A stretch of 64,000 nucleotides of DNA from Acanthacorydalis orientalis. Taxonomy: Eukaryota > Arthropoda > Insecta > Megaloptera > Corydalidae. Below, piece by piece: positions 12,098-23,164 of this stretch. Position numbers and translations under genes: made by a program. The stretch's first letter is position 1, and every line of letters starts with the position of its first letter. The notes under the pieces were generated by a model that saw only the letters and a list, made by a program, of their open reading frames with translations, ran no database searches and was not told the origin of the DNA. The stretch is from positions 8,227,961 through 8,291,960 of the forward strand of contig CM068313.1 of assembly GCA_034766995.1 (NCBI GenBank). Reading direction: 5' to 3'.

Positions 12098-12135
12098 TTT
12101 ATATTAATTTAATTATTTTCTTTACAGGTAAGCTG
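12098..12135 (+). promoter_or_regulatory. Candidate recursive splice site (ratchet point) 1
   Basis: A pyrimidine-rich run (TTATTTTCTTTACAG, ending 12127) is followed at once by a strong donor, GTAAGC (12128 onward). Acceptor and donor are fused with no exon between, the (Y)nNCAG|GTAAG form of zero-nucleotide exons in long Drosophila introns. AT-rich branch-point-like text (ATTAATTTAAT) lies 20-30 bases upstream. Only + strand transcription would use it. Calling it functional is an inference. Confidence 0.45.
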
Positions 12136-12353
12136 TCTCAACTTCTAATCAATTTTTTCATGTGGTAAGTTTTACATATTTACGTTGAGATTGAAATTCG
12201 TTTATCATTTAACGCACCCTTTAATTAATCATTTTAATTTATTTATATATTCATCAATTCAGTCCTTTAATATTTTTAAAGTACTTTTTTAATTATGCAT
12301 GTAATATAGTTCAAGTGCACTTACCTGTATAATTACACAAGTATATACAAACA

Positions 12354-12356
<3 letters not shown>

Positions 12357-12386
<30 letters not shown>
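12357..12386. repeat. (TA)15 microsatellite
   Basis: Preceded by CATGCA and followed by TGTACGTATGTA. Confidence 0.95.
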
Positions 12387-12390
<4 letters not shown>

Positions 12391-12709
12391 GTATGTAAAT
12401 ATTGTTTGTATGTGTTTCTTCATCAAACATTTTATATAAAATGTTATTTTTAATTAGCTATTCACAATTATACCCCGTCTTTCCGTGTCTAGACCGAGAG
12501 AAACACTCCATATCAGATAATTAAAGTGGATGTAATTAAAGCGAGCAGCAATTTCGTTTAGTATTTTCTTATTTTATTATCTTTATGCTGTACAAAGTTA
12601 TACTTTTTGAAATAAGAATTTTTTGTGCACGTTTTTCATATTCCTTTGATGTTATGCACAGGAAATCTACCTTTCTTTTCTTATAATTGTTTCTTGGGTT
12701 CCTAGTGTA

Positions 12710-12712
<3 letters not shown>

Positions 12713-12764
<52 letters not shown>
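12713..12764. repeat. (TA)26 microsatellite
   Basis: Uninterrupted. It accounts for the Ile-Tyr run in the minus-strand frame at 12569-12802. Confidence 0.95.
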
Positions 12765-12767
<3 letters not shown>

Positions 12768-13067
12768 GGGTCTTGACTTGAAATAAATCTTGAAATTTTC
12801 ATATTTTAGATAATTAACATTTTAAAATAATGCTATCATTTCCTTTATAATTTTATTTGAAAAATAACATTTTTGTTATCGAATATGAAATCAGTTTATT
12901 TTTAAATTTTTATTCATAATGATACTTTTGACTATTAATTTATCAACACGTTGAATGCCATAGATGTTAGTCTAATATATAATAGTAGTGATTTGTTAAA
13001 CACGACAATGGAATTTTGCAAACATTTATAACGCAGTAAATGTCGATCAAAAAAACAGTGAAATTAA

Positions 13068-13320
13068 AATTCTTTTTTATCATAAATTAATTTTTCATTC
13101 ATATCATAAATTGAAAAATCATTTCTTATTAAAAATATTTAATAATTGACTATTCACAATTTTGCTTATGCACATTTCAATAGCAATGGCTCTGATATCT
13201 AAATTGTTTTGTTATCATTCTCAGATTTCTATAAAGAAATGATTATTAATCAGTTAATGATCATTTTTGATCAGGAAAACGTTTTGATTGTAAGGTGAGT
13301 GAAAAATTTATTTGTAAAAC
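13068..13320. mobile_element. Family D, two-armed copy
   Basis: The left arm has TATTAAAAATATTTAATAAT and CTTATGCACATTTCAATAGC. The right arm has ATGATCATTTTTGATCAGGA and GGTGAGTGAAAAATTTATTT. The centre holds the usual TCATTCTCAGA block. Confidence 0.65.
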
Positions 13321-13857
13321 AAGGTTATAACTACGTTAAAATATAAAAACTCTTTATTTTTTTCTCATTATTGATTTAATGAACTCAACTCTCAATCTTA
13401 TATTAATATATTTCATTTATTGGAATCATATAAAATTAAAATATCATATAAAATAAAAGTTTATAAAATAATCATACAAAATAAAAGTTCTGTCATTGTT
13501 CATTATGTTGGGCTTAATGACCTTACATTTTCACGTACCCTTAAATCCCAAATAACTAACTATTACTCCTTTTCACTTTCTTGAATGTGTTAGCTTTAAT
13601 CCCCCTAAAGTATCCCTGCAGTTTTTCTGTTCTCTGCACTTGCCTTCTTCTTTTATTTTGTCATGACTTTCAATGATGTTAATAATCTCTGATGCTAGAA
13701 GTTATAATTTATTTTTTTTATTGATTTCTATAAAAAAATTATCAATTGTAGTTATTTTCGAAAAAAGAAAAATATGAAGTAAAACAGGCTTATATAATAA
13801 ACCGATCATTGATAATCCGATTTTTGAAAACTATGTAATAGTGTAAAAGTACTTCAT

Positions 13858-13880
13858 GTATATATATATATATATATGTT

Positions 13881-13940
<60 letters not shown>

Positions 13941-13950
13941 GAGAGAGAGG
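13858..13950. repeat. Compound (TA)n-(GA)n microsatellite
   Basis: TA runs interrupted by TGTTTATGTG and a TG step, then GAGAGAGAGG at the right edge. Confidence 0.93.
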
Positions 13951-14141
13951 ATGAGAGGTGATTCAATTTAGGCTTCCATATGTAAGTATTAAAAGGGGCG
14001 AGGAGTAACAAGAAAAGTCATGTTATTTTTTATTTAGTACTTTAGTTCAATTCAATACTAAAATACTAACTGAGGGATAACATTTTTTTTAATTGTTGCG
14101 TTTTTTTAATACTTTCATGTGAAAACCTAAGTTGAATCATC

Positions 14142-14197
<56 letters not shown>

Positions 14198-14207
14198 ATA
14201 TATATAT
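14142..14207. repeat. (TA)n microsatellite with one TT interruption
   Basis: Ends in TTTGTATGTATG. It lies between AT-rich background and a CpG-richer patch. Confidence 0.93.
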
Positions 14208-14214
14208 TTGTATG

Positions 14215-14600
14215 TATGACACAATTACAGCATGTAAACACATATAAATACCCAGTTACGGTTCTGCATACGAAGAACATACTTCTAAACTCGTCGCATC
14301 AACGTTAAATAGATCATTTGGCCCGTACTTAATTTAAGTTATGTAAATTCACGTGGCCCTTGTAGTGTTAAGCCGTTGTTATACACCTACTTTACATTCA
14401 CAAATACAATATGTACACAGGTACTTTGTCCAAGTTCACTAAGAACCGCGAAATATAGTTTCGAAACGAATGTAGGTGGAGCGTTACGTGTATGAAGCGG
14501 CACTGGATTTGCTTGAAACTCGATTCCGGATGCTGTATAGGAAGGAGCAATTACCGGTTTAACGTTGGATTTAATCTGAGTAGGAGGCTTTTTTCTTTGT
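14215..14600. other. Moderately GC-rich, CpG-containing patch
   Basis: Contains ACTCGTCGCATCAACG, GGTGGAGCGTTACG and CTCGATTCCGGATGCTG. No frame or splice signal persuaded me. It is a possible conserved non-coding element. Confidence 0.3.
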
Positions 14601-15380
14601 AAATAAATGATTCGAAAGTGAATTTTGATTATTTATTACATAACTGCTAGTAACTGATGATTTATGGGACTTTGTATTGTTTTTTCTTCTTCTTAAAAAA
14701 CTATTGATACTCTAGGAAGGCTTTCATATCGATTAACAAATGTTTTAAATGTGAAAAATAAAAGATGTTTTGTTAACACGTTCACTGTCTGAGTCGAATG
14801 TAATTCATTAGACGTCTTTATGTCTGCGCCCAAGGTAAATGTAATGAGACTAGATATATTAACATTAATATTGTTAATTTGTTATTTAGCTTTATGGTCA
14901 TTCTTCTTTAACTTATTATTTTTATAAATCTACATATATTTATATTGTACAAAAATAATTGTCTTATCGATTATTAGCTTTTGATTTATTTAGGTATATT
15001 TTTATAATAATTCCAACATTTCATAATAAATTTATATATTCTACATTTTATAAAATATTTTTTCCTAAAATAATCAAAGTATGGTAAAATGTAATTTTAA
15101 TTTTACTTAGCCAATTTATTAACAACATATCATCTGTGCCATACTGACAAATCTTTTCAAGTTCCAAAATTGGAAAAATAAGTTGAAAATACATATTTAA
15201 TTCAAATTATTAGAACTGAACGATATGATCATGAATAATGTGTGAATATTGAATTTAGTAATATAAATAAATAATGATATTAGGCTGCTGAAATCATATT
15301 TTATCTGGCGGCATAAATACATGTCGATAGAGTATAAAGTTTGGATCTACAGAAAAATATAGTAAGATCACTACTAACTC

Positions 15381-15745
15381 ATGCAAGTGAAACTAAAGTC
15401 GAGACAAGCAAAACTAAGCAGACTCGTAATAGTCGAGATTAGGGCGCTAAGATTGATTGTAGGAAAAACTGTCCACGATAGAATATCCAGTCGAGAAATT
15501 AGAAACATATGCAACGTGTAAGACATAATAAAATTCTGTAAGGCCAGAAGGAAGGAGTGGAATACACATATCGATCACATTAACCAAGATCGTGTACCAA
15601 GAATCGCAAAAGATGGAATACCCCAAGGAAGAAGACCTCCAAAACGGTCGGCCGAAATTTGTGCCTCTTCATTGTAGGGTCACTATCACAATGAGACCAT
15701 ATAATTGAAAAAATCAGACTGTCTACTAACGAGGAAGAAGAAGAA
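15381..15745 (+). pseudogene. LINE relic: C-terminal end of a reverse-transcriptase ORF
   Basis: From 15381 the frame reads about 98 codons to a TAG at 15675, with one internal TAA at 15519-15521. Segments such as RALRLIVGKTVHDRISSREI, RRKEWNTHIDHINQDRVPRI and GIPQGRRPPKRSAEI match the order in the C-terminal tail of many arthropod non-LTR ORF2 proteins (E-M-R-x-L-R ... R-x-x-x-W-x-x-H-I/V ... P-x-G-R-R-x-x-G-R-P). The catalytic YADD region is not present, so this is a 5'-truncated dead copy. The 3' end runs into GAGGAAGAAGAAGAAAT, a GAA-type tail. The clade (RTE- or jockey-like) cannot be fixed from this piece. Confidence 0.72.
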
Positions 15746-16145
15746 ATCAATTTTATCATTTATTATAAAAGAATTCAACTTGTATACATGCTAAAATGTA
15801 ATTTTAAAAAAAACTCCTTAAAAGAGTAGATGTTTAGGGGTGGATATCAAATAATGTACAGATAGTGAACGTGTTAAAATATGGTTTCTCTCTGTGAACT
15901 GGAGAGATTTTGGATAAATTAAAAAGTATACTATCAATAAAAATATACTCTAGACATTAAAGTTTTCTTTAAAATTTATAATACTTTTTATACTTTTCTT
16001 TGAATTTTAATTACAAGTGAGATTTTCAAATCATTTTATAGAACCATTTATTTATTAAAAGCTGACTCATTAAAAACATGAATAAATAGAAATTTAGTGT
16101 TATATCCTCCCAGTTTTCCTAACGTATATGAAATTTTCATGTATG

Positions 16146-16151
<6 letters not shown>

Positions 16152-16186
<35 letters not shown>
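16152..16186. repeat. (TA)17 microsatellite
   Basis: Flanked by GTATGTATATG. The region 16190-16790 has no recognisable gene, and a second short TA array lies at 16793-16814. Confidence 0.93.
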
Positions 16187-16189
<3 letters not shown>

Positions 16190-16865
16190 TACATTAGGTA
16201 ATCAAACTCATATAAATAGACACATAACTGAATAATATATAATAGAATGTTCATAATAGATGCATATCAGTTAAAGGTATGTGTATATAATATAACGTAC
16301 GGCTGTCTTTGTATAGGTGTATATATGTATGTGTGTACATTGGTTCATTGAAACTTTGTACAGCTTCCAAGGCATAATTTAGTTATCTTATTCTACTACA
16401 TGTTAATCTTTACATTATGCAACATCTATTTGGAGTTCCATTCATGTTCCATTCAATGTCTACTTACCTTAAATTCTCAACGCCAGACAATATAAGCTTA
16501 TCTTCTTCAATTAGTGCTATGAAATTTGATGCAAGTAAGTCTATTGAAAGTTTTCGTAGACATAGGTTAAATAATTGCATTATATATATAAATTCATCTT
16601 TGATAATTTGTTTAAGTTTTCTTTCCATTGGAAACTTCCATCTTAAGATTTTAATTACCTTTGAAACTGTGACGCTATTGAAATTTTATCAACTTTAAAT
16701 ATAATTCTTGTCGATGAAAATATTATCTTGTAAGTTTTCTAGAAGAGTAAATTATGTCGGGGAAGTTTTATATTAATTTAATCAAAGTAACAATATATAT
16801 ATATATATATATATGTATATAATATTCCGTAATATTTCAAAAAATGGACAAAAAAATGAACATTT

Positions 16866-17665
16866 TTTTAAAAAAACATGTACAGATTTTGTATTAAATT
16901 ATTATTAACGATGACACCCGAAGTTACACGAAATTTTCATGAGAAATTATGATATTGGTATCATAACAACTACATTTTTTTCACGAAGTCATTTTTTGGA
17001 GTGTGTAAGACTTGTTATCGTGTACTGTCTTGTTGTGTGTGTAGTTGTACCTTGTAGTTGTGTCACCTCGAAACCAACCAGTGTCATGTTATTATACAGT
17101 ATTCTGTCTTGTGTGAAATGTGGACCTTGTTCGTGGAATGTGTGCAAAAACTTTTAAAAAACCCACATGTCAATGATGACACAGAAAATACATCCCCGTG
17201 GGAGCATCTACCTCCTATCCGGACTACTCCTTACTCACTTTGTCCGTCGTCTCCGAGTTGGTAACGTTTGCTGCTCGATGAAATATCACGGCTGCATGAA
17301 CTTGTTTCACCACCGATGCTTACCTAATCTGTTGCTTAGTGGTTTGACCTATGCTTTATCTAGTTCGTCTTTTATTGTACTCGGCAGCATATTGTCAAAT
17401 AATTTCCAACTGGTGTCTGGAATATATTGTGCAATCGTGTTGAGTTTAGTCTCAGAATGCGTCTGGCCTGTTAGGTATTTGTATGCCTTATCCAGTTCCA
17501 TCCTCAAGATCTTATTCTGGACCCTCTGTTGGCTTTAGATGTTAGTCTTTGAAGTGTTCCTTCCATATAGGGGATGCGTATATCATAGTCGGCCGTCATG
17601 GCCTGATTCTTGTAGATTGTAATTTTATTGTCTGTCATTTTGATGTTCCTGGCTATAAGTGAAAT
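16866..17665 (-). pseudogene. LINE relic (jockey-like): RT C terminus plus 3' UTR
   Basis: On the minus strand, 17665 down to 17349 encodes broken C-terminal ORF2 text. KMTDNKITIYKNQAMTADYD and GTLQRLTSK appear in one frame. NKILRMELDKAYKYLTGQT and ETKLNTIAQYIPD appear in another, ending in TAG. The order (K-x-x-x-Y-K, then L-Q-x-x-Q-N-K-I-L-R) is that of jockey/I-type reverse transcriptases downstream of the catalytic core. At least one frameshift and stops are present. The remainder, 17160 down to 16866, is non-coding and is repeated in opposite orientation at 49080-49375, so it is probably the 3' UTR. A conserved stem-loop, TTATGATATTGGTATCATAA, lies near 16946-16965. A + strand frame at 17167-17538 is merely the antisense shadow. 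Confidence 0.65.
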
Positions 17666-18599
17666 AACAACTAAAATGAAATGTTATAATTAATATTAGC
17701 CAATCAGAACACGAAGAAATGTAATCATCCTAGAGAAAACCCTATTTTTATTTATAGAGAAATGTTAGTTCTTATGATAGAAGTATGCTAGATACACACA
17801 GCTTAAAACAATTATCAAAATAGAAAAATCTTAAATTATAAGCATACATTATTTTAACAGCATTGTAAATAGTTGATGAATACATCTATCTATATGTGAG
17901 GCCATGTTAAGTTCTGTACAAAGAAGCCTTAAAATCTTTGTATTTAAATTTAAAGAAATATTTTTTAAGAATCAGCGTTTCTAAATAAAAATATTTTTCT
18001 AATGCGAAATACAGATGACTTATTTTAAATACAATCCAACTGATATTTTCATAAAAATCATAAAAAGACTTGTTGGAAAAATGTGATTCTTATTATATTT
18101 CAATTATTATAATATTATCTGTTATTCTTTAATTCAGTAATTTCTGATAATAAAAATATATTTAAATGTTTTATTGGAATTTAGAAAGGAATTATTTATG
18201 CGTATCAGAGTATTTAATTTTTATACAGTAAATAAAAGAATGTTTAAATCATAAATATTTTTAAAAAAAATTTAACCGGTATAAAAAAATGACTTCAGAT
18301 TTTCGATTAAGTTTAATATATTTATTTTTCAATTAAGCTATTTTAATTAAAAGAAAAATGAACTAAAATATGTTTAGTATTCAAATTGAAAAGTCGGTGT
18401 GAAATATGAATAAATTAATTAAAAATGAATACAACGAAATAAAAATGAAAGCATGTTGAAGAATCCGAGTAAAAAAATATTTTTCCCTTGAAAAATCTTC
18501 CACATAACCGTTCATTTAATAACGAAATATGCAGTGGAAATAAAATACGGGATACAGTTAAATTTAAACCATACTCTCAGCAGTAAAAGAATGGCTTCA
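17666..18599. other. AT-rich background
   Basis: No gene, element or notable repeat was recognised. Confidence 0.5.
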
Positions 18600-19200
18600 T
18601 TTCATATTACGAAAACATTTCCATAGCGGTTATGCTATGATCACAATTCGTCGTCGAATGCGGATATAGTCGAACACGTGCTGCATGACTCTATCGCGTA
18701 TCTCTAACGAGCCACTGTACGCCGTTCACGTCGCGCCGATCCGTCGTGCGACTCCGGCGACGACACTCCAGGTAAAGTGCCTAGTGAATTTTTAAACCGG
18801 TCTTAAAGAAGAACCGTCTGCCGTTTACAGCACTGTTTATGTACGACAAGTTACGTTCTGATTCGACGTTTCGAGAACGCGTCATAGTTTTCAATTCCGG
18901 CAGACGAGAATAATAATGTCGGCGGCAACAAAGTTTTACGGTTATGTCGGCGGTTGACTGTTCGTCGCAACATACACGAGAGAGCTGTATATTCATTTGG
19001 TTTTGTTTTGCCCGATCAAAACGATATCATTTTCTCGAGTAAAATCTGTTTTTGGAATCTTGAATATGTTTTGTATACACGGTTACTGTTTATACGACGC
19101 TTGCCGGGAAATTTATTGATAATCAACGAGAATGGAGTGCATGGAAATTGGGTTAGTTATGTCTTGGACTCGACGATGACTGCTTCTTAATGTGATTTAT
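18600..19200. other. Strong CpG-rich island
   Basis: This is one of the most GC-rich patches in the window (GTTCACGTCGCGCCGATCCG, then GTGCGACTCCGGCGACGAC). It includes an E-box CACGTG at 18675-18680. It has open frames on both strands (minus 18781-18996 with an ATG, plus 18954-19190), none recognisable. It is the likeliest place in the window for a promoter, a 5' exon or a conserved element. Confidence 0.45.
18685..18771 (+). CDS. Candidate first coding exon (hypothetical)
   Basis: An ATG at 18685 opens a 29-codon frame that stays open to 18771, where CAG|GTAAAGT makes a good 5' splice site in phase 0. An in-frame TAG lies just upstream (18667-18669), so this ATG would be the first. The product would begin MTLSRISNEPLYAV. 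I do not recognise it. A non-coding 5' UTR exon, or chance in a CpG-rich patch, are both plausible. No partner exon could be identified in the window. Confidence 0.15.
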
Positions 19201-19584
19201 TATTCAAATTTGCTTTCGAGCTTGGAAACATTTTCAAATTTATCGAATAATTCACTAAATCTTCAGCCTTCAGACGATAAAATTATTTTTTTATTACTTA
19301 CATTTACATCTATACTGTTTGAATCTTCAACATTTTGAAAATAGAATAAAATACTACATTGTTTTTCTTTATACAAAAATATATAAAATATTCAAAAACA
19401 TACCATTAAGAGACTTTTATATCGTAATGCCGTCTTTTTTAGATCACAAGCAATAAAATAAAATAAATTTTATTATAGCGTTTTCTTATGGAATGACAGA
19501 ATTAGTAATTTTTTAGAAATATTTCAAATAAAAAAAATTATAGCTATAAATCATGTAATAAAGTATCAGATTAGATTTTTCTAG

Positions 19585-19730
19585 GTCTTAACATTCTCAA
19601 AATGATGGTCTTGTCATCGAAATGTACATAAACAATAATCAAAATTATTAATTAATTATATGCCTTTTTGACTAGAAAAAATGTTTATTGCTTGAGAAGA
19701 GTTTGAATTTATCTACAGTGTGAAAAAAAT
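19585..19730. mobile_element. Family D, right-arm copy
   Basis: ACATTCTCAAAATGATGGTC, TGTCATCGAAATGTACATAA, CAATAATCAAAATTATTAAT and AATTTATCTACAGTGTGA give the right half of the element in order. Confidence 0.6.
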
Positions 19731-19864
19731 ATTATTTTAACAATCACTGGCATCTTTTACTTTTTCTTAACATTTTGGTGTTATAGAAAATTGAGAAACA
19801 TCTCATATATATATATATATATATAAACTGAAGTAATAAAAAAACTCCATTGACCTTATTTTTG

Positions 19865-20045
19865 ATCTGGAGACTTAAATCGTGAATAAATATTTTAGTT
19901 TGATTTAAAATAGGTAATTAAATAACTGATTATTGCTCATACACATTTTAATGATTCTCTATTGAAATATACATGAAGAATTAATCAATTATCGAACAGT
20001 TTTGATCAAAAAAAATTTACAGTATCTTGGGAAAGAACAATTCAG
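19865..20045. mobile_element. Family D, old degenerate copy
   Basis: CTGATTATTGCTCATACACA, TCTATTGAAATATACATGAA and TTATCGAACAGTTTTGATCA recall both arms, but divergence is high. A (TA)11 array sits just before it at 19805-19826. Confidence 0.4.
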
Positions 20046-20640
20046 TTTATTGAGTTACTCTTTTTCTATTTCATTGCTTTTTTTATAAACTTGATTTAAA
20101 CTAAAATTTAAGTCCTAGTTTTTTCAAGTGAAAACTTTAAAATTCCATATTGTGACCCAAAAACATTTAATTTGTTTCATCTGATTATCCTCAGGTACGG
20201 TTGTTATCAATATTCCAATTTGTATAACACGACAATATTTAAATTTTAATATTCAAATGAAAAACAGTTTTTTCTTGTATTTAAAGCGAATCCATTTACA
20301 ATATTTATTCTCTAACTCTGAAATGTACAATAATTAATTTAATTTTGTTTTAAAGTTACATCTACGTTTCTTATAAAAAAATAATTTCTTGTTCAAAAAA
20401 AAATGTAGTATTTGTAAGTTCAGTTAATTTTTATGATAGTAATTTATCTACAGTATTTATTTCTCAATTCATATAATTATTAATAAACTTAATAAACATT
20501 TATTTCTATTTTATTCTTAATATTGTTAAAATATTGTTGTTACAATATTTTTTATGCAGCTTGGTTAGCTATCAAGTCTGATAAAAGTTACATCTTTTCA
20601 TACTTTAAGATTTTAAAATCGTAGAAGATATTTTTTGTTT
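20046..20640. other. AT-rich background
   Basis: No gene, element or notable repeat was recognised. Confidence 0.5.
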
Positions 20641-20653
20641 TTGTAGTATATAT

Positions 20654-20731
<78 letters not shown>
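20654..20731. repeat. (TA)39 microsatellite with palindromic borders
   Basis: The array is bounded by TATCCATATA on the left and TATATGGATG on the right, so the whole tract plus CCA/TGG borders is one long inverted repeat. Confidence 0.93.
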
Positions 20732-20733
<2 letters not shown>

Positions 20734-21087
20734 ATGAAAGGATTTAGTTTGTAGAAAAACAGAAACTGTTCTCTAGAACAAACAACCATACAATGTGTAA
20801 ATCTGGAAAAATAGAAACAAGCAACAGTACGTACTCACTATATTATACAGTGAAATATAGAGGAAACTTTCTATGTCAGGAGACAGTGCACTTGTTACGA
20901 CAAAAGAGGAGAACTGCGTTCCACTCGGAATAACATTCTGTATAAGGATGATACACAGGCAGTTTTCTTGTTTCGTTAAAGTTTCTAGACGTCTGATTTT
21001 GACACACAACGGAACCAGATACTGAAATAAACTAACAATGCAGCGAAAACTCGACGTCGAGAAAAACAGTGGAGCGAATACATGCAT

Positions 21088-21176
<89 letters not shown>

Positions 21177-21178
21177 GG
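21088..21178. repeat. Compound (CA)n-(TA)n-(CA)n-(TA)n-(TG)n array
   Basis: CACACACA passes into TA, is interrupted by TGTACACACA, returns to TA and ends in GGTGTGTGTG. Confidence 0.93.
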
Positions 21179-21356
21179 TGTGTGTGTATGAAAACGGAAC
21201 TTGACTAAGATGTTTTTTAAAAAAATTAATGATAAGGAGACGTCTTAAGAATATAATATTTTCATTCTTTTTTAAAAAATAAATATTATATAAAATAATA
21301 TGTTTGTAAAGTTTAAATATAAGGAAATTCTGTATATAAAGGTACACACACACGCA

Positions 21357-21360
21357 CATA

Positions 21361-21399
<39 letters not shown>
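21357..21399. repeat. (TA)n microsatellite
   Basis: Preceded by ACACACACGCACAT. It explains the Ile-Tyr-rich minus frame at 20985-21416. Confidence 0.93.
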
Positions 21400-21403
<4 letters not shown>

Positions 21404-21681
21404 TTGTTGAGTGCAACCATTTTATTGGGTTTCTAATAATGTATTAATGTACTTTCATATGGGAACACTGACAAATATGCTGATTTAATATATACCGTTG
21501 GAAAGATCAAACTCTCAGCTGTCATTTTAAGCAGGAATAAGTTTGATTTGGGTTGACTTAGTTGTTTTGAAGTGAAATTGAAAATTAATATTGATAAAGT
21601 CGATTTTCGTGTAATTATAATGTACGAGTTTGAAAGGGAACAGACATTTCGAATACCGTGAATACATTTGCAAAGTATTTG

Positions 21682-21702
21682 GAGAGAGAGAGAGAGAGAG
21701 AG
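21682..21702. repeat. (GA)10 microsatellite
   Basis: Isolated GAGA tract. Such tracts can bind GAGA-type factors, but nothing else here supports a regulatory role. Confidence 0.9.
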
Positions 21703-22084
21703 CTGTGTCGATTCGAACCTGTGAGAGATGGTTCAAAAAAATTTAACTGGGTGATTTTAACCTCGAAGACTAGTCGCCCTCCGGTCGACATTCTAGCGTT
21801 GATGACGATATTGTACACAATTTAGTGGAGATTAATCCATCATCAATGTGGACTTAGAGACAGGAGTATCTCTCAATCAGCCTATTTATATATTATTTTA
21901 TAAAAATATATTTTTTTGTTCATTTAATTGAGAATACTTTTATTATTTTTTCATCAGAATTAGATTTAAATATTGTATTTAACTATGGAGTCATTTTAGC
22001 CTCTAATTTTGATGTATTTGAATAAAATATAAATAAAATATCAAATTAACAGCAAAATATTATTTTTTTCAAATTAATTTGTTT

Positions 22085-22430
22085 TCAATTGCATTCTTTT
22101 TCACTGCATCGACCAGGAAAAATAGTTCTGATTAAAAATATTCAATAAATTATTATATATTATTGTTTATTCGATACGATAAGATACAATAATATGAAAA
22201 ATAAGTAGATAAAAAGAGTCAACTGCTTAATATGAGTTAAAGGAAGACATCTAGATATAAGAAGTAGAAGTAGAGGATTCTAATTTTCTGTAATGAACGC
22301 TCTGAAAATGATTGAATTGAATTCAGATTATTAACAATGATTTATTGAACATTTTTGACTACAAATTGTGGTTTGTAGGGTGAAAAAATAATTCGTTTGT
22401 GGAAGTAAATTAATTTAGTGTCATAGCTGT
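22085..22430. mobile_element. Family D, two-armed copy
   Basis: The left arm has TTTTCACTGCATCGACCAGG and CTGATTAAAAATATTCAATA. The right arm has GCTCTGAAAATGATTGAATT, AACAATGATTTATTGAACAT and GGTTTGTAGGGTGAAAAAAT, and the tip is TTTAGTGTCATAGCTGTT. The middle (about 22180-22280) is A/G-rich and not shared with other copies. Confidence 0.75.
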
Positions 22431-22559
22431 TTCTAATATTAAAATTCGTTGATATTTGTGTATAAAAAGTGATTTATAATCCAAATTATTGTTTTTTGTT
22501 CTATAGATGTTATGAAATCTGCCAACTGTTCTAAATCGACAAAGTTTAATTACAGTCGA

Positions 22560-22920
22560 TTTCAATCAAACTCTGATTGACATTGAAGTTTAATTGAACT
22601 TCGTCAATCTGCAAATTATATGCATTATATTCATAATCGAACGAGTTACGAGAGCTAATCCATCGAGCTCTCGATGAGAGCACCGACTGACGATTTCAAT
22701 ATCGGCAAATGCAAACTTTTCCCGCGAATCTGTCGATGTTAAAGTTTAAAGTTGTATTATTAGTTCGGCGGTATGTTATTGTCCTTAATCCCTGTCGGTA
22801 ATGGATATCTATATACCTTTAGAAATCCGTGTTCACGAACAAAGCGCAATTTCGAAAATTAATTATTTCGTCGCAATTACGATTCGCTATTGTTGAAAGT
22901 TTATACGAAATACTGTTTTC
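22560..22920. other. CpG-containing island
   Basis: Contains GCTAATCCATCGAGCTCTCG, TTTTCCCGCGAATCTGTCG and GTTCGGCGGTATG. It has no persuasive frame. The TCGAGCTCTCGA-like palindromic text near 22664 is short. Confidence 0.3.
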
Positions 22921-23164
22921 TTGGCAGTGAGATGAAAACGTGTCAACAGTAAACTAGTTAAAATTTTAATCAAAAATAATTATTGTCAAACAGTACGTTT
23001 CAAATTTATAGAAAAATAATGGTTTTTGTACGGTGTATGAGATGAATTATAAATTAGAATCGAACAGATACAGGAAATGACAATAGGAAGATTAAAGAAG
23101 GGGAAATTTCACTGAATAGAGTGGATAAAACATTGACTGAATGAAAATCGTATGAAAAAATGTA

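Noticed and set aside
12318..12335. Minus-strand CAG|GTAAGTG (CTTACCTG on +) as a third ratchet site
   Set aside because: The donor is strong, but the preceding minus-strand text is not pyrimidine-rich, so no acceptor is credible.
17167..17538. 123-codon + strand frame
   Set aside because: It lies antisense to the LINE relic, whose minus-strand text has recognisable reverse-transcriptase C-terminal motifs.
20985..21416. 143-codon minus-strand frame rich in Ile-Tyr
   Set aside because: It is two (TA)n/(CA)n arrays read through. Similar frames at 6933, 41878, 45552, 50540 and 59096 are rejected for the same reason.
21700..21735. Possible tRNA T-arm (GATTCGAACC)
   Set aside because: No acceptor stem, anticodon arm or D-arm could be found around it.
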